Notes: generated from the sequence alone by a model not told the origin. A stretch of DNA of 64,000 nt from Amnibacterium flavum (GCF_003097495.1 NZ_QEOP01000002.1:1240001-1304000), one strand, 5' to 3'; positions 1 to 8,578 are shown, counted from the stretch's first letter. Numbers and translations: made by a program.

Positions 1-113
1 CCCCAGAATCTGCGGCCGTCGGGCAGGTCGACCCACTCGTCGCCGGAGCCGAGGGGACGGCGCGGGAGCGGAGGACGACCGGGAGATGCGGCAGCGTCGA
101 ATTGGGGGTCCAT
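1..113 (-). CDS. Start of a leftward gene, possibly NUDIX hydrolase (partial)
   Basis: The first 37 codons of a leftward gene whose body lies beyond the left edge. The ATG at 113 follows a strong GAGGAGGAG ribosome binding site and the frame is open to the edge. The visible end reads DEWVDLPDGRRFW, which resembles the lead-in to the WGRFGAAGLL-type strand opening NUDIX domains in actinobacteria. The NUDIX box itself is not in the window, so the family is an inference from a short match. It is divergent from the S4 gene. Confidence 0.45.
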   Translation of the reverse strand, partial: MDPQFDAAASPGRPPLPRRPLGSGDEWVDLPDGRRFW

Positions 114-183
114 GACTCCTCCTCGTCGGCGGCGCGGTGCCCGGACCGGCGCGCGATGCGCACGCCTCCCGGATGCAGACGTC

Positions 184-189
184 TAGTCT
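184..189 (+). promoter_or_regulatory. -10 element of a leaderless promoter (S4 gene)
   Basis: TAGTCT ends six bases before the ATG at 196 and no ribosome binding site is present, so transcription probably starts at or next to the start codon. No good -35 hexamer is visible. Confidence 0.5.
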
Positions 190-195
190 TCCACC

Positions 196-597
196 ATGCC
201 GCAGGACCCTTCGAACAGACCGGGCACCGGCGCCCCGACGACGGCCCGTGTGGACAGCTGGCTGTGGGCGGTGCGACTCGTCAAGACACGTGCGGCCGCC
301 ACCGCGGCCTGCCGGGCGGGCCACGTCCGGGTGCGCGGAGAGCGCGCCAAGGCGGCAGCGCCGGTGCGCATCGGCGACGAGGTGCGGATCAGGATGGACG
401 GCCGAGAACGGATCGTGGTCGTGCAGCGCATCGTCGCCAAACGGGTGAGCGCGGTCGTCGCGGCGGACTGCCTGACGGATCTGACCCCGCCTCCCCCGCC
501 GAAAGTCGAGTCCCCCCTCGAGGTCATCCGTGATCGAGGCGCGGGCCGCCCCACCAAACGCGAGAGGCGCGACATCGAGAAGTTCCGCGGGTACTGA
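196..597 (+). CDS. S4-domain RNA-binding protein, Hsp15-like
   Basis: A 133-residue basic protein with an S4 RNA-binding domain from about residue 19 to 80, opening with VDSWLWAVRLVKTR and followed by the G-x-V-R-V-x-G turn typical of Hsp15/HslR. Family members bind structured rRNA; Hsp15 binds stalled 50S subunits carrying peptidyl-tRNA. The C-terminal third is Arg/Lys rich (GRPTKRERRDIEKFRGY), again typical of the family. It stands alone and divergent from the NUDIX-like gene. The start at 196 is supported by the -10 hexamer six bases upstream, which suggests a leaderless mRNA. The family assignment is firm; whether it does the Hsp15 job here is inferred. Confidence 0.85.
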   Translation: MPQDPSNRPGTGAPTTARVDSWLWAVRLVKTRAAATAACRAGHVRVRGERAKAAAPVRIGDEVRIRMDGRERIVVVQRIVAKRVSAVVAADCLTDLTPPPPPKVESPLEVIRDRGAGRPTKRERRDIEKFRGY

Positions 598-648
598 CGA
601 GCGAGCACCTGCCCGGAACGCCGGCAGGTCGGATCGGCCGGCGAGCGG

Positions 649-1764
649 TCAGACCTCGCGCTCGTCGGGCCCCACGTACTCGGAGAGGGGCCTGATGAGG
701 GCGTTCGCCTCGAGCTGCTCCATGATGTGCGCGGTCCAGCCCGTGATCCGGGCGGCGACGAAGAGAGGCGTGAACAGCTCGGTCTCGAAACCCATGAGCG
801 CGTAGGCCGGGCCGCTCGGGTAGTCGAGGTTCGGCTTGATCTGCTTGCGGTCCTCCATCGCCGACTCGAGTCGCGTGTAGAGGTCGGCGAGATCGGCCCT
901 GTCGTAGTGCTCGACGAGGGTGTCGAGCGCCGTCTTCATCGTCGGGACCCGCGAATCGCCGTTCTTGTAGACGCGGTGGCCGAATCCCATGATCTTGCGC
1001 TTCTCCGCGAGCGCGGAATCGAGCCATTCCTCCGCTCTGTCGGCCTCGCCGATCTCGTCGAAGACGTGCATGACCGCCTCGTTGGCACCGCCGTGCAGCG
1101 GCCCCTTGAGCGCCCCGATGGCGCCGGTCACCGCCGAGTAGAGGTCGGCCAGCGTCGAGGTGATGACCCGGGCCGCGAAGGTGGAGGCGTTGAACGAGTG
1201 CTCGGCGTAGAGCACCATCGACACCCGGAACGCGTCGACGACGACCGCCGGCGGCACCTCGCCGAATGTCATCCACAGGAAATTGCTCGAATAATCGAGA
1301 TCGTCACGCGGCGCGATCGGCTGCTGACCCCTTCGGCGGCGCTGGATGGACGCCACGACGGTCGGGATCCGGGCGAAGAGGGCGATCGCGCGCTGCTCGT
1401 TGAGAGTCCGGTCGATGTCGCCGCCCTTCTCGAGCAGGGTCGGGTCGAGCGTGCCGAGGGCGCTGACGGCGGTGCGCACGAGGTCCATCGGGTGCGCGGT
1501 GACCGGCAGGGTGTCGAGGACTGCGACGATGCGGTCGTCGAGAGGGCGCAGCGAGCGCTCGAGCGCAACGAAGCCCGCCAGCTCGTCGGGGTTCGGGAGC
1601 TCGCCGTGCCAGAGCAGCCAGGCGACCTCCTCGAACGAGGCGCGTTCGGCCAGCTGCTGGACGGGATAGCCGCGGTAGAGCAGCGAGTTCGTCTCGGGAT
1701 TCACCTTCGAGATCGCGGTGCTGTCGACGACGACACCGGCCAATCCCTTGCGGATCTCAGTCAT
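649..1764 (-). CDS. prpC: 2-methylcitrate synthase (citrate synthase family)
   Basis: A 371-residue citrate-synthase-fold enzyme. It probably condenses propionyl-CoA with oxaloacetate to 2-methylcitrate in the cytosol, the first step of the methylcitrate cycle. Visible motifs are PLHGGANEAV and GFGHRVYKNGDSRV, which carry the two catalytic histidines, and PNLDYPSGPAY near the C-terminus. The length is that of the short PrpC-type enzymes, not of long hexameric citrate synthases. The ATG at 1764 overlaps the prpB stop as ATGA, so the genes are translationally coupled; a longer reading to 2343 runs through prpB and is not used. Its place as third gene of prpDBC favours methylcitrate over citrate synthase. 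Confidence 0.93.
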   Translation of the reverse strand: MTEIRKGLAGVVVDSTAISKVNPETNSLLYRGYPVQQLAERASFEEVAWLLWHGELPNPDELAGFVALERSLRPLDDRIVAVLDTLPVTAHPMDLVRTAVSALGTLDPTLLEKGGDIDRTLNEQRAIALFARIPTVVASIQRRRRGQQPIAPRDDLDYSSNFLWMTFGEVPPAVVVDAFRVSMVLYAEHSFNASTFAARVITSTLADLYSAVTGAIGALKGPLHGGANEAVMHVFDEIGEADRAEEWLDSALAEKRKIMGFGHRVYKNGDSRVPTMKTALDTLVEHYDRADLADLYTRLESAMEDRKQIKPNLDYPSGPAYALMGFETELFTPLFVAARITGWTAHIMEQLEANALIRPLSEYVGPDEREV

Positions 1765-2717
1765 GCCGATTCCTTTCCTGAGGTATCGGACTGCGGGGCG
1801 GCATCGCCCGGAAGACCGGTGGGTTCGAGCGTGAAGTCGAAGATGTCGGCGTCGAAGGCGGTGTAACCCTCGTAGTCGAGCAGGTCGTAGAGCTCGGCCC
1901 TCGTCTGCATCGCGGGCACCTGACTCGCCAGGCTGCCCTCGGCCAGGAGAGCATCGAGCGCCCGGTCGGCGGCCCCCATCGCCAGACGGAGAAGCGAGAC
2001 GGGGTAGATGACGATGTTGATGCCGACGGCCTCGAGCTGCGCCACCGTGAACAGCTCGCTCTTGCCGAACTCGGTCATGTTCGCCAGCACGGGCACATCC
2101 ACAGCAGCTCTGATCGCCTCGAACTCGCCGAGATCGCGCATGGCCTCGGGGAAGATCGCGTCGGCACCGGCGTCGACGAGGGCCTTGGCCCGATCCTTCG
2201 CCCCCTCGAGACCCTCGATCGCGCGGACGTCGGTGCGCGCCATGATCAGCAGGTCGGGATCGCGGCGTGCGTCGACGGCCGCTCTGATGCGCTGCAGGGC
2301 GGTGTCGAGTCCGACGACCTGCTTGCCGTCGAGATGACCGCATCTCTTCGGATTGACCTGGTCCTCGATGTGCAGACCCGAGACGCCGGCGTCCTCGAGG
2401 ATCTGCACCGTGCGTGCGACGTTCATGGGCTCGCCGAAGCCGGTGTCGGCGTCGATGAGCGTCGGCAGGTCGGTCACCCGGGCGATCTGGCCACCGCGTC
2501 CGGCCACTTCCGTGAGCGTGGTCAGGCCGATGTCGGGGAGCCCGAGATCGGCGGACAGGACGGCCCCCGAGATGTAGACGCCCTCGAACCCCTTGCGCTC
2601 GATGAGGCTCGCCGAGAGCGGGTTGAACGCGCCGGGGAACCGCAGGAGCCGACCGCTCGCGAGTTGCGCTCGGAGTGCCGAGCGCTTCCCCGACGCGGAG
2701 ACCTTCGAGTGCAACAT
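1761..2717 (-). CDS. prpB: Methylisocitrate lyase
   Basis: A 318-residue member of the isocitrate lyase/PEP mutase family. It cleaves 2-methylisocitrate to pyruvate and succinate, the last step of the methylcitrate cycle. The active-site loop KRCGH lies at residues 124-128, and DADTGFG at 89-95 supplies the metal-binding aspartates. The ATG at 2717 has a GCAGGAG ribosome binding site three bases upstream. The gene lies 106 bases after prpD and overlaps prpC by four bases. KRCGH, not the KKCGH common in isocitrate lyases, together with the short length and operon context, supports PrpB. Confidence 0.95.
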   Translation of the reverse strand: MLHSKVSASGKRSALRAQLASGRLLRFPGAFNPLSASLIERKGFEGVYISGAVLSADLGLPDIGLTTLTEVAGRGGQIARVTDLPTLIDADTGFGEPMNVARTVQILEDAGVSGLHIEDQVNPKRCGHLDGKQVVGLDTALQRIRAAVDARRDPDLLIMARTDVRAIEGLEGAKDRAKALVDAGADAIFPEAMRDLGEFEAIRAAVDVPVLANMTEFGKSELFTVAQLEAVGINIVIYPVSLLRLAMGAADRALDALLAEGSLASQVPAMQTRAELYDLLDYEGYTAFDADIFDFTLEPTGLPGDAAPQSDTSGKESA

Positions 2718-2823
2718 CAGCTCCTGCTCTCTGCGCAGATCGAGGGGATCCGGCGGCTTCTCAGCCTAATCCTGAGCCCGAGAGCCGGGGCCGACCGCGA
2801 ACTCCCCGCGTCGCCGACACGGG

Positions 2824-4350
2824 TCAGAACAGACCGGTCGGCAGGACGACGCCGTCGTAGAGCCCGGGACGGGCGGTGATAGTGAGCTCCGCCACCTCGG
2901 CGGGCGTGAGCTCGGGGAGGCGCTCGGCGAGCTCCAGGAATCGCTCGATCTCGGTCGGTTCGAGTGCCGGTTCGGCGAGTGCGCGGAACTTCTGCACGTA
3001 GTCCGCGCGGGCGAACGGGCGGGCACCGAGCGGATGGGCGTCGGCCACGGCGATCTCGTCGACGATCCGCGTGCCGTCGGTCAGCTCGATCTCGACTCGA
3101 CCGCCGAACGCCTTCTCACTCGGATCCTCCGAGTGGTAGCGCCGGGTCCACTCGGCGTCCTCGGTGGTGCTGACCTTGCGCCACAGCTCGACGGTATCGG
3201 GGCGCCCCGCGCGCTCGGGCGCGTAGGAGTCGACCTGATGCCACCGGCCGTCCTGGAGGGCGACGGTGAAGATGTAGGGCACCGAATGGTCGAGGGTCTC
3301 TCGGCTGGCGGTGGGGTCGTACTTCTGCGGGTCGCCCGCGCCGGAGCCGATGACGAAGTGCGTGTGGTGCGAGGTGTGCAGCACGATCGATGCGATGTTC
3401 GCCGGATCGCGCAGTTCGGGGTGTTCGGTACCGAGCCGGCGTGCGAGGTCGATCCAGGCCTGAGCCTGGTACTCGGCGGAGTGCTCCTTGGTGTAGCTGT
3501 CGAGGATGGCGCGCTTCGCCTCGCCGCGTGAGGGCAGGGGCACCTCGTAGCGGGCGTCGGGACCGCCGAGCAGCCAGGCGATGACCCCGTCCTCCCCCTC
3601 GTAGATGGGCACCGGGCTGGTCTCGCCTCGCATTGCGCGGTCGACGGCCTCGATCGCCATCTTGCCCGCGAAGGCGGGGGCGTGAGCCTTCCAGCTCGAG
3701 ATCTCGCCCTTGCGGGACTGCCGCGTCGCCGTCGTGGTGTGCAGAGCCTGTCCGACGGCCTGGAAGACGGTCTCGGGGTCGAGGTGGAGCAGCGTGCCGA
3801 TCCCGGCGGCCGCACTGGGACCGAGGTGCGCGACGTGGTCGATCTTGTGCCGATGCAGGCTGATGGCGCGCACGAGGTCGATCTGGATCTCGTAACCGGT
3901 GGCGATGGCGCGCACGAGGTCGGCTCCGCCGCGACCGGTGTGCTGCGCGACCGCGAGGATCGGCGGGATGTTGTCGGCGGGGTGCGAGTACTCGGCGGCG
4001 AGGAACGTGTCGTGGAAGTCCAGCTCGCGCACCGCGACCCCGTTCGCCCACGCCGCCCACTCGGGCGACACCCGAACCGTGGGCGCCTCGCCGAAGACGG
4101 TGGCGCCCGCTCCCCCGGTGCTCGCGGGGTGCGCCAGCGCCTGGGATCTGGCGGCGACGACGGGACGACGGGTGAGCGACGCCGCCGCGACAGCCGCGTT
4201 GTCGATGACGCGATTCACGATCATGTCGGCGACGTCGGCGTCGACCGGGACCGGGTCGACGGCGACCTGGGCTATCGCGGACGCGAGCTGCTGTTCGCGG
4301 GGCAGCTCTTCTTCGCTGCGGTGGGTGCGCACGCGCCAGATCTCGGTCAC
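2824..4350 (-). CDS. prpD: 2-methylcitrate dehydratase (MmgE/PrpD family)
   Basis: A 508-residue MmgE/PrpD-family protein that dehydrates 2-methylcitrate to 2-methyl-cis-aconitate. It begins [20 protein letters not shown], and the core has the family's LDFHDTF and [12 protein letters not shown] motifs near residues 105-125. I choose the GTG at 4350 because AGAGGA lies seven bases upstream; an ATG at 4383 has no ribosome binding site. It is the first gene of the leftward operon prpD-prpB-prpC. No prpR-type regulator is seen, but a tandem 19-bp repeat lies just upstream and could be the control region. Confidence 0.93.
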   Translation of the reverse strand: MTEIWRVRTHRSEEELPREQQLASAIAQVAVDPVPVDADVADMIVNRVIDNAAVAAASLTRRPVVAARSQALAHPASTGGAGATVFGEAPTVRVSPEWAAWANGVAVRELDFHDTFLAAEYSHPADNIPPILAVAQHTGRGGADLVRAIATGYEIQIDLVRAISLHRHKIDHVAHLGPSAAAGIGTLLHLDPETVFQAVGQALHTTTATRQSRKGEISSWKAHAPAFAGKMAIEAVDRAMRGETSPVPIYEGEDGVIAWLLGGPDARYEVPLPSRGEAKRAILDSYTKEHSAEYQAQAWIDLARRLGTEHPELRDPANIASIVLHTSHHTHFVIGSGAGDPQKYDPTASRETLDHSVPYIFTVALQDGRWHQVDSYAPERAGRPDTVELWRKVSTTEDAEWTRRYHSEDPSEKAFGGRVEIELTDGTRIVDEIAVADAHPLGARPFARADYVQKFRALAEPALEPTEIERFLELAERLPELTPAEVAELTITARPGLYDGVVLPTGLF

Positions 4351-4435
4351 CGGTGTCCTCTCACGATCGGTGCCGTTCGGCACCTGCGTCGACCTCTACT
4401 CTGCTGCATCCCGTGGAGGGCGGACTACTCGAGAC

Positions 4436-4507
4436 CGGTCACGCGTCGACCGGTCATTCGTCGACGTGCCGGTCACTCGTCGACGTGCCGGTCATTCGTA
4501 GACGTGG
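4436..4507. repeat. Tandem 19-bp repeats upstream of the prp operon
   Basis: Three adjacent units at 4451-4469, 4470-4488 and 4489-4507 follow CGGTCAYTCGTMGACGTGS, and a shortened 15-base unit is at 4436-4450. Units contain the palindrome CGTCGACG. The array begins 86 bases upstream of the prpD start and its right end covers the last codons and stop of the neighbouring small gene. The 19-bp spacing is not a multiple of three, so it does not encode a peptide repeat. A multi-site operator is one possible reading; a neutral duplication is another. Confidence 0.7.
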
Positions 4508-4761
4508 ACGAGGCGCCAGCCTGTGCCGGCATCGACCTCGATCACGTCGAAGATGAGAGCGTGGCCACCCGAGGTGGTGCCCTGGAACCGCCAGCCGACG
4601 ACTCTGCGAGCCGCGTGGGTGAGTTCGGGCGCCCACGCCTCCTCGGTGAGCGGGGTCGGCGAGTCGGACACGCGGTAGCGCACGCCGTTCCACACGAGGC
4701 GCGCGGGCACGCCATCGACAAGCCACACCGCGACATCGGCGGCGATCGTTGCTGCAACCAT
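4492..4761 (-). CDS. Small SOS-controlled protein, DUF6504-like
   Basis: An 89-residue protein starting MVAATIAADVAVWLVDGVPAR. The pattern, a short beta-rich domain with 'vWlvdGvPArlvWnGvrYrV', resembles the DUF6504 family found in actinobacteria beside Y-family DNA polymerase genes. No enzymatic motif is visible. The ATG at 4761 has GGGAG eight bases upstream; another in-frame ATG at 4779 abuts the LexA box. A perfect LexA box sits 19 bases before the start, so it is very likely induced by DNA damage. No polymerase gene lies next to it here. The SOS link is strong; the molecular role is unknown. Confidence 0.7.
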   Translation of the reverse strand: MVAATIAADVAVWLVDGVPARLVWNGVRYRVSDSPTPLTEEAWAPELTHAARRVVGWRFQGTTSGGHALIFDVIEVDAGTGWRLVHVYE

Positions 4762-4779
4762 CAGGGACACTCCCGGCAT

Positions 4780-4795
4780 TCGAACGTATGTTCGA
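4780..4795. promoter_or_regulatory. LexA (SOS) box
   Basis: TCGAACGTATGTTCGA is a perfect palindrome matching the actinobacterial LexA consensus TCGAAC-N4-GTTCGA. In the leftward direction a TTGGCG at 4818-4823 and CATACT at 4796-4801, 16 bases apart, form a plausible promoter immediately upstream of the box, so LexA would block it. The box is 19 bases before the small leftward gene and about 60 before the rightward membrane gene. Confidence 0.9.
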
Positions 4796-4855
4796 GAGTA
4801 TGACGCGAGGTCCCGACACGCCAAGTGGGTGACCCTTCGCTATCGTCGAATGATC

Positions 4856-5626
4856 ATGGGGCTGCGGATCACGATCGGCACCCTCCGCCTGCTCGCCGCG
4901 GCGGTGGGAGTCGTCGCGCTCACCGCACGGTTCATCTACGGCCTGGGCTTCCGCAGCTTCGTCTCGGTCGACTTCTTCGGCTACCTGACGATGCAGAGCA
5001 ACATCGCCGCGGTGGTCGTCTTCACCGTCGCGGGCATCGCCGCCGTGCGCGGGCGCCCCGAATCCCGTCTGCTGTCGACGGCGCGGGCGCTCGTGACGTG
5101 CTTCCTCCTCGTCGCCGGCATCGTGTTCGCCATCCTCGTCAGCCAGGCCCCGCTCTTCGGGTACACGATCGAGGTGCCGTGGTCGGACCGGGTTCTGCAC
5201 TTCGTCCTGCCGGCCTACGCGCTCGCCGACTGGCTCATCGCGCCCCGGCGACGCAAGGTGCGCTGGCGGGCGATCCTGTTCGCGGTCGGCTACCCGGTCG
5301 TCTGGGGCATCGTGACGATCATCCGCGGGGAGTTCGTCGGCTGGTACCCGTACTTCTTCCTCGACCCGGCGCAGGCGGGATACCCGGTGCCCTTCATCGT
5401 CTACTCGGCGGCCGCCCTCGCGCTGTTCGCGCTCATCGAGACGGGACTCATCGCCGTGAGCAGGGTCGCGCCGCTCGGTCAGGGGTCACCCCCGGGTGCC
5501 GGCGCACGCCGGGCGACCCTCCGTGCCGGACGCCTGCGGCGGCTCGTGCACCTCAGACGTCGCCGGGGTCTCGTCGGCGGCGACGCTGTCAGGACTCGGC
5601 GAGGAAGGGCATCAGGCTCGAGCTGA
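4856..5626 (+). CDS. Pr6Pr family membrane protein
   Basis: A roughly 256-residue integral membrane protein with about six hydrophobic helices and the Pr6Pr family pattern (RFIYGLG, FGYLTMQSNIAAV, HFVLPAYALADWL, YPYFFLD). No biochemical function is established for bacterial members that I can name. The start is ATG 4856 or ATG 4850. From about residue 205 the membrane domain gives way to some 50 Arg/Gly-rich residues with no family look, and the end overlaps the convergent amine oxidase gene by 38 bases. The tail may be read-through after loss of the original stop. Confidence 0.75.
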   Translation: MGLRITIGTLRLLAAAVGVVALTARFIYGLGFRSFVSVDFFGYLTMQSNIAAVVVFTVAGIAAVRGRPESRLLSTARALVTCFLLVAGIVFAILVSQAPLFGYTIEVPWSDRVLHFVLPAYALADWLIAPRRRKVRWRAILFAVGYPVVWGIVTIIRGEFVGWYPYFFLDPAQAGYPVPFIVYSAAALALFALIETGLIAVSRVAPLGQGSPPGAGARRATLRAGRLRRLVHLRRRRGLVGGDAVRTRRGRASGSS

Positions 5627-6998
5627 GCTCGACCAGCACAGCATCGTCGTCGAGCCCGGCCAGAACAGCCGACTGACTGCCCGACAGCGCTCCGACGAGC
5701 ACGGCCTCGCCGGTGAGGGGTTCGAGGTTGACCCATTCCGTGATCGCCAGGTCACTGCCGATCACCGACCAGCGCACCGCGTCGGTATCCCAGAACTTCT
5801 CGTCGAAGCGCAGCCAGATCGTCTCGGTCGTGCCGAAGCCGAGGTCGGCGATCGCGGCACGGTGCTCGAACGGCAGGGCGGGGTCGAAGGTGATGCCCTG
5901 CTGCTTGAGAACACCGAGCGGCACCGTCACGATCGCGCGGTCGACACTGATTGATTCACCGGTCGCGAGCCGGATGCTGACCCCGTTGTCGCCGTAGCTC
6001 AGCGCCGTCACGGCGCTCGACAGCCAGACGTCCGTACCGTCGAGCTGATCGGTGATGTAGCGCGCGTAGCCGCCGAGAACCCGCTCCTCGGTGGGCGCGG
6101 CGGGAAGCGCGACCCCGTACCACGAGGAGATCTCGTCGGGGTAGGCACCGCGGTCGATGGCGATGTGCTCGAGGAGCGCGAGGTCGATGCGGTCTCGTGC
6201 GGTCGGCGGATCGCCGGAGTCGTCGGCATCGCCGGCACCGGACCCGTCGAGCGACTCGGTGATGGTCGAGTCCTCGGGGCGGTCGGCGGCCCAGTCGACG
6301 GCCGAGGTGATCGCCGCATCGCCGGAGTCCGATGGGTCGACGTCGGTGCCGTCGGCGAGGCGGAGCAGGCGGTCGCGCTCGAGGGCGACCGTCTCGATGC
6401 CGAGGGACGCCAGCCGCAGCGACACCGCCGAGCCGGATTCGGGTGCCCACGCGGCACCGAGTTCGACGGGGACCGGCCAGTCCTCGTCGTCGAGGGTGGC
6501 GATGCGGCCTCCGATGCGGTCGCGGGCCTCGATCACCGTGACGGTGAGCCCGCTGTCGACGAGCCGGGACGCCGCGGCGGCACCCGCCGCGCCGGCGCCG
6601 ATGATGGCGATGCGCTCACCCTCGGTGCTGTAGGCGAGGACCTCGCCGGCGGCGCTGAGACCCGACTGCGCGGCACCGTCGACGGTTGCGGGCTGCTCGA
6701 TCGAGGTCGCCTCTCCGGCGAAGAAGATGCGCCCGTCGAGGTGTTTGCCGAGGACCGCGCGCTGCTCGGGCGACGCGCCAGCTGCGACGAAGCTGTGACT
6801 GCCACGGGAGAACTCGTCTCCGAGCCAGTCGCTGCGGACGATGGCGGTCGGAGCGGGAACGGGGCCGACGGGATCGGGCGTCGGAGCGACCGTTCGAGTG
6901 GGAGTCGGCTTGGGAGCCTCGGGCGTGCAGGCCGTCAGAACGAGCACCGAGAAGCCTGTGGCGGCGCCGGTGAGGAAGGTGCGACGGGAGAAGCTCAT
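5589..6998 (-). CDS. Secreted flavin amine oxidase, circularly permuted
   Basis: A 469-residue FAD-dependent amine oxidase exported as a lipoprotein: twin-arginine motif SRRTFLTG at residues 4-11 and lipobox LTAC with Cys24. Residues 56-121 (SDWLGDEFSRGSHSF..., FFAGEATS, PATVDGAAQSG) are the block that normally ends flavin monoamine oxidases. Only after it comes the Rossmann motif IAIIGAGAAGAAAASRL at 130-146 with VIEARDRIGGR, the usual N-terminus. The protein then runs through the substrate domain and stops at 'LVELSSSLMPFLAES', where a normal enzyme would continue into SDW. The family is clear; the order is a circular permutation. The substrate is unknown. A hairpin separates it from the cold-shock gene upstream. 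Confidence 0.85.
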   Translation of the reverse strand: MSFSRRTFLTGAATGFSVLVLTACTPEAPKPTPTRTVAPTPDPVGPVPAPTAIVRSDWLGDEFSRGSHSFVAAGASPEQRAVLGKHLDGRIFFAGEATSIEQPATVDGAAQSGLSAAGEVLAYSTEGERIAIIGAGAAGAAAASRLVDSGLTVTVIEARDRIGGRIATLDDEDWPVPVELGAAWAPESGSAVSLRLASLGIETVALERDRLLRLADGTDVDPSDSGDAAITSAVDWAADRPEDSTITESLDGSGAGDADDSGDPPTARDRIDLALLEHIAIDRGAYPDEISSWYGVALPAAPTEERVLGGYARYITDQLDGTDVWLSSAVTALSYGDNGVSIRLATGESISVDRAIVTVPLGVLKQQGITFDPALPFEHRAAIADLGFGTTETIWLRFDEKFWDTDAVRWSVIGSDLAITEWVNLEPLTGEAVLVGALSGSQSAVLAGLDDDAVLVELSSSLMPFLAES

Positions 6999-7086
6999 CC
7001 TGCGTTCACCTTATCCGCCGCGGATGTCATCGTGCCAAAGCCGACGCTCGGGGAGCTCTGTCGCCGCGCCGCACAGCGGACACAAC

Positions 7087-7120
7087 GATGCCCACGTGCG
7101 GCGGACCGCACGTGGGCATC
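7087..7120. terminator. Perfect 15-bp hairpin after the cold-shock gene
   Basis: GATGCCCACGTGCGG (7087-7101) pairs without mismatch with 7106-7120 across the loop CGGA. It lies between the stop of the leftward cold-shock gene and the start of the amine oxidase. There is no U-tract in either direction, as is common for terminators in high-GC actinobacteria. Confidence 0.75.
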
Positions 7121-7193
7121 GGATGTAGCTGAGGGATGCACCGACCCGATCGAGTCGTCTCAGTGCATCGAGCGGGTCTCTCGACCCGCGACG

Positions 7194-7397
7194 TCAGATG
7201 ACGCGGATGTTGGAGGCCTGGGGACCCTTGTTGCCGGGGGTCACCTCGAACTCGACGCGCTGGTTCTCCTCGAGCGAGCGGAAGCCGCTCGCCGTGATGG
7301 CGGAGTAGTGCGCGAACAGGTCGGGTCCCTGGTCATCGGGAGCGATGAAGCCGAAGCCCTTTTCGGAGTTGAACCATTTGACGACGCCAGTAGGCAT
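7194..7397 (-). CDS. Cold-shock domain protein
   Basis: A 67-residue single cold-shock domain that binds single-stranded RNA and DNA and melts RNA structure. RNP1 (KGFGFI) and RNP2 (DLFAHYSAI) are intact. The ATG at 7397 ([14 protein letters not shown]) follows AAAGAGA. The region up to 7603 is AT-richer than its surroundings and is shared with the divergent FKBP gene, leaving room for a long 5' leader as in cspA-type genes; I cannot place the transcript start. A strong hairpin follows the gene. Confidence 0.95.
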   Translation of the reverse strand: MPTGVVKWFNSEKGFGFIAPDDQGPDLFAHYSAITASGFRSLEENQRVEFEVTPGNKGPQASNIRVI

Positions 7398-7603
7398 ATT
7401 GATCTCTTTCGTATCTCTTGGACCACGCTTACGACTTCCGTAAGCGGGGGTGTCACGCTGATCTTCGCGTTCCAAGAAACGTCGCGCCTCGCGGCGGGAG
7501 TCCTAACGGTCCACATAATTCAACACAACTGCGGTTCCCACTCTACAGTGCAGGGAGTGCCGTAGGGTGAGCGAGTTTTGTCGCTGAACCTGAAAGTTGC
7601 CTC

Positions 7604-8578
7604 GTGCGTCTACGCCCCATCGTCTCCGCCTTCGCCGCGCTCGCCCTCGCGGCCGGTCTCGCCGCCTGCTCGGGCGACGCCCCCGACCCCACGGCATCGA
7701 CCGACGCGACGACCGTCGTCGACGTCTGCGCGACCCCGTCGGGCTCGGACTCCGACGCGGTGAAGGTGACCGGCGACCTCGGGACGGCTCCGACCGTCGA
7801 GTTCACGGCGGGCATCGACCCGAGCGAGACGCAGCGCACCGTGGTCATCGAGGGCGACGGCGCCGAGTTGACCGCCGGCGGCAGCGCGAAGGTCGCCTAT
7901 GCGATCTACAACGGGACCTCCGGCGACATCATCGAGGCCTACGGCTACGACGAGGGCCAGGACCAGGCGGTCTTCGCCGCTGACGTGAGCCAGCTGCTCC
8001 CCGGACTCGCCAAGGCGATCGGCTGCCTCAACGAGGGCACGCGGGTCGTCGCCGTCATCCCCGCCGCCGAGGCCTTCGGCGAGGAGGGCAACGCCGATAT
8101 CAACGTTGCAGGCACCGACTCCATCGTCGCGGTCATCGACATCCAGTCCGTCGTGCCCACCAAGGCCGACGGCGTCGATCAGCCCGCCACCGCGGGACTG
8201 CCCACCGTCGAGCTGGCCGATGACGGCACACCGACCGTGACCATTCCCGAGGGCGACGCCCCGACCGAGCTCGAGCTCGGCGTGCTGAAGAAGGGTTCGG
8301 GCGAGGTCGTTCCGGAAGGAGCGACCGTCACGGTGCAGTACCAGGGCGTGCTCTGGTCCACCGGCGAGGTCTTCGACCAGAGCTGGGGTCGCGGCCCGAC
8401 CTCGTTCTCGCTCGACGGGGTCGTCCCCGGCTTCGCCCAGGCGATCCAGGGTCAGACCGTCGGCTCGCAGGTCATCGCGGTGATCCCGCCCGCCCTCGGC
8501 TACGGCGACACCGCGCAGAGCGCGATCCCCGCGGGATCGACCCTCGTCTTCGTGGTCGACATCCTCGCGATCGGCTGA
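7604..8578 (+). CDS. FKBP-type peptidyl-prolyl isomerase lipoprotein
   Basis: A 324-residue lipoprotein (lipobox LAAC, Cys22) with two FKBP-like halves. The C-terminal half, about residues 225-324, has the FKBP core: VTVQYQGVLWSTGEVFDQSW, a GFAQAI helix and VIPPALGYGD. The N-terminal half, about 40-165, repeats the outline (VAYAIYNG, LLPGLAKAIG, VIPAAEAFG) but has lost most active-site aromatics, so it may be a binding or chaperone domain. It should act outside the membrane on secreted proteins. The start is GTG 7604; there is no clear ribosome binding site. Confidence 0.88.
   Translation: MRLRPIVSAFAALALAAGLAACSGDAPDPTASTDATTVVDVCATPSGSDSDAVKVTGDLGTAPTVEFTAGIDPSETQRTVVIEGDGAELTAGGSAKVAYAIYNGTSGDIIEAYGYDEGQDQAVFAADVSQLLPGLAKAIGCLNEGTRVVAVIPAAEAFGEEGNADINVAGTDSIVAVIDIQSVVPTKADGVDQPATAGLPTVELADDGTPTVTIPEGDAPTELELGVLKKGSGEVVPEGATVTVQYQGVLWSTGEVFDQSWGRGPTSFSLDGVVPGFAQAIQGQTVGSQVIAVIPPALGYGDTAQSAIPAGSTLVFVVDILAIG

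Noticed and set aside
7398-7603. Riboswitch or thermosensor in front of the cold-shock gene
   Set aside because: The region could be a long leader, but I found no specific conserved structure and cannot place the transcript start.
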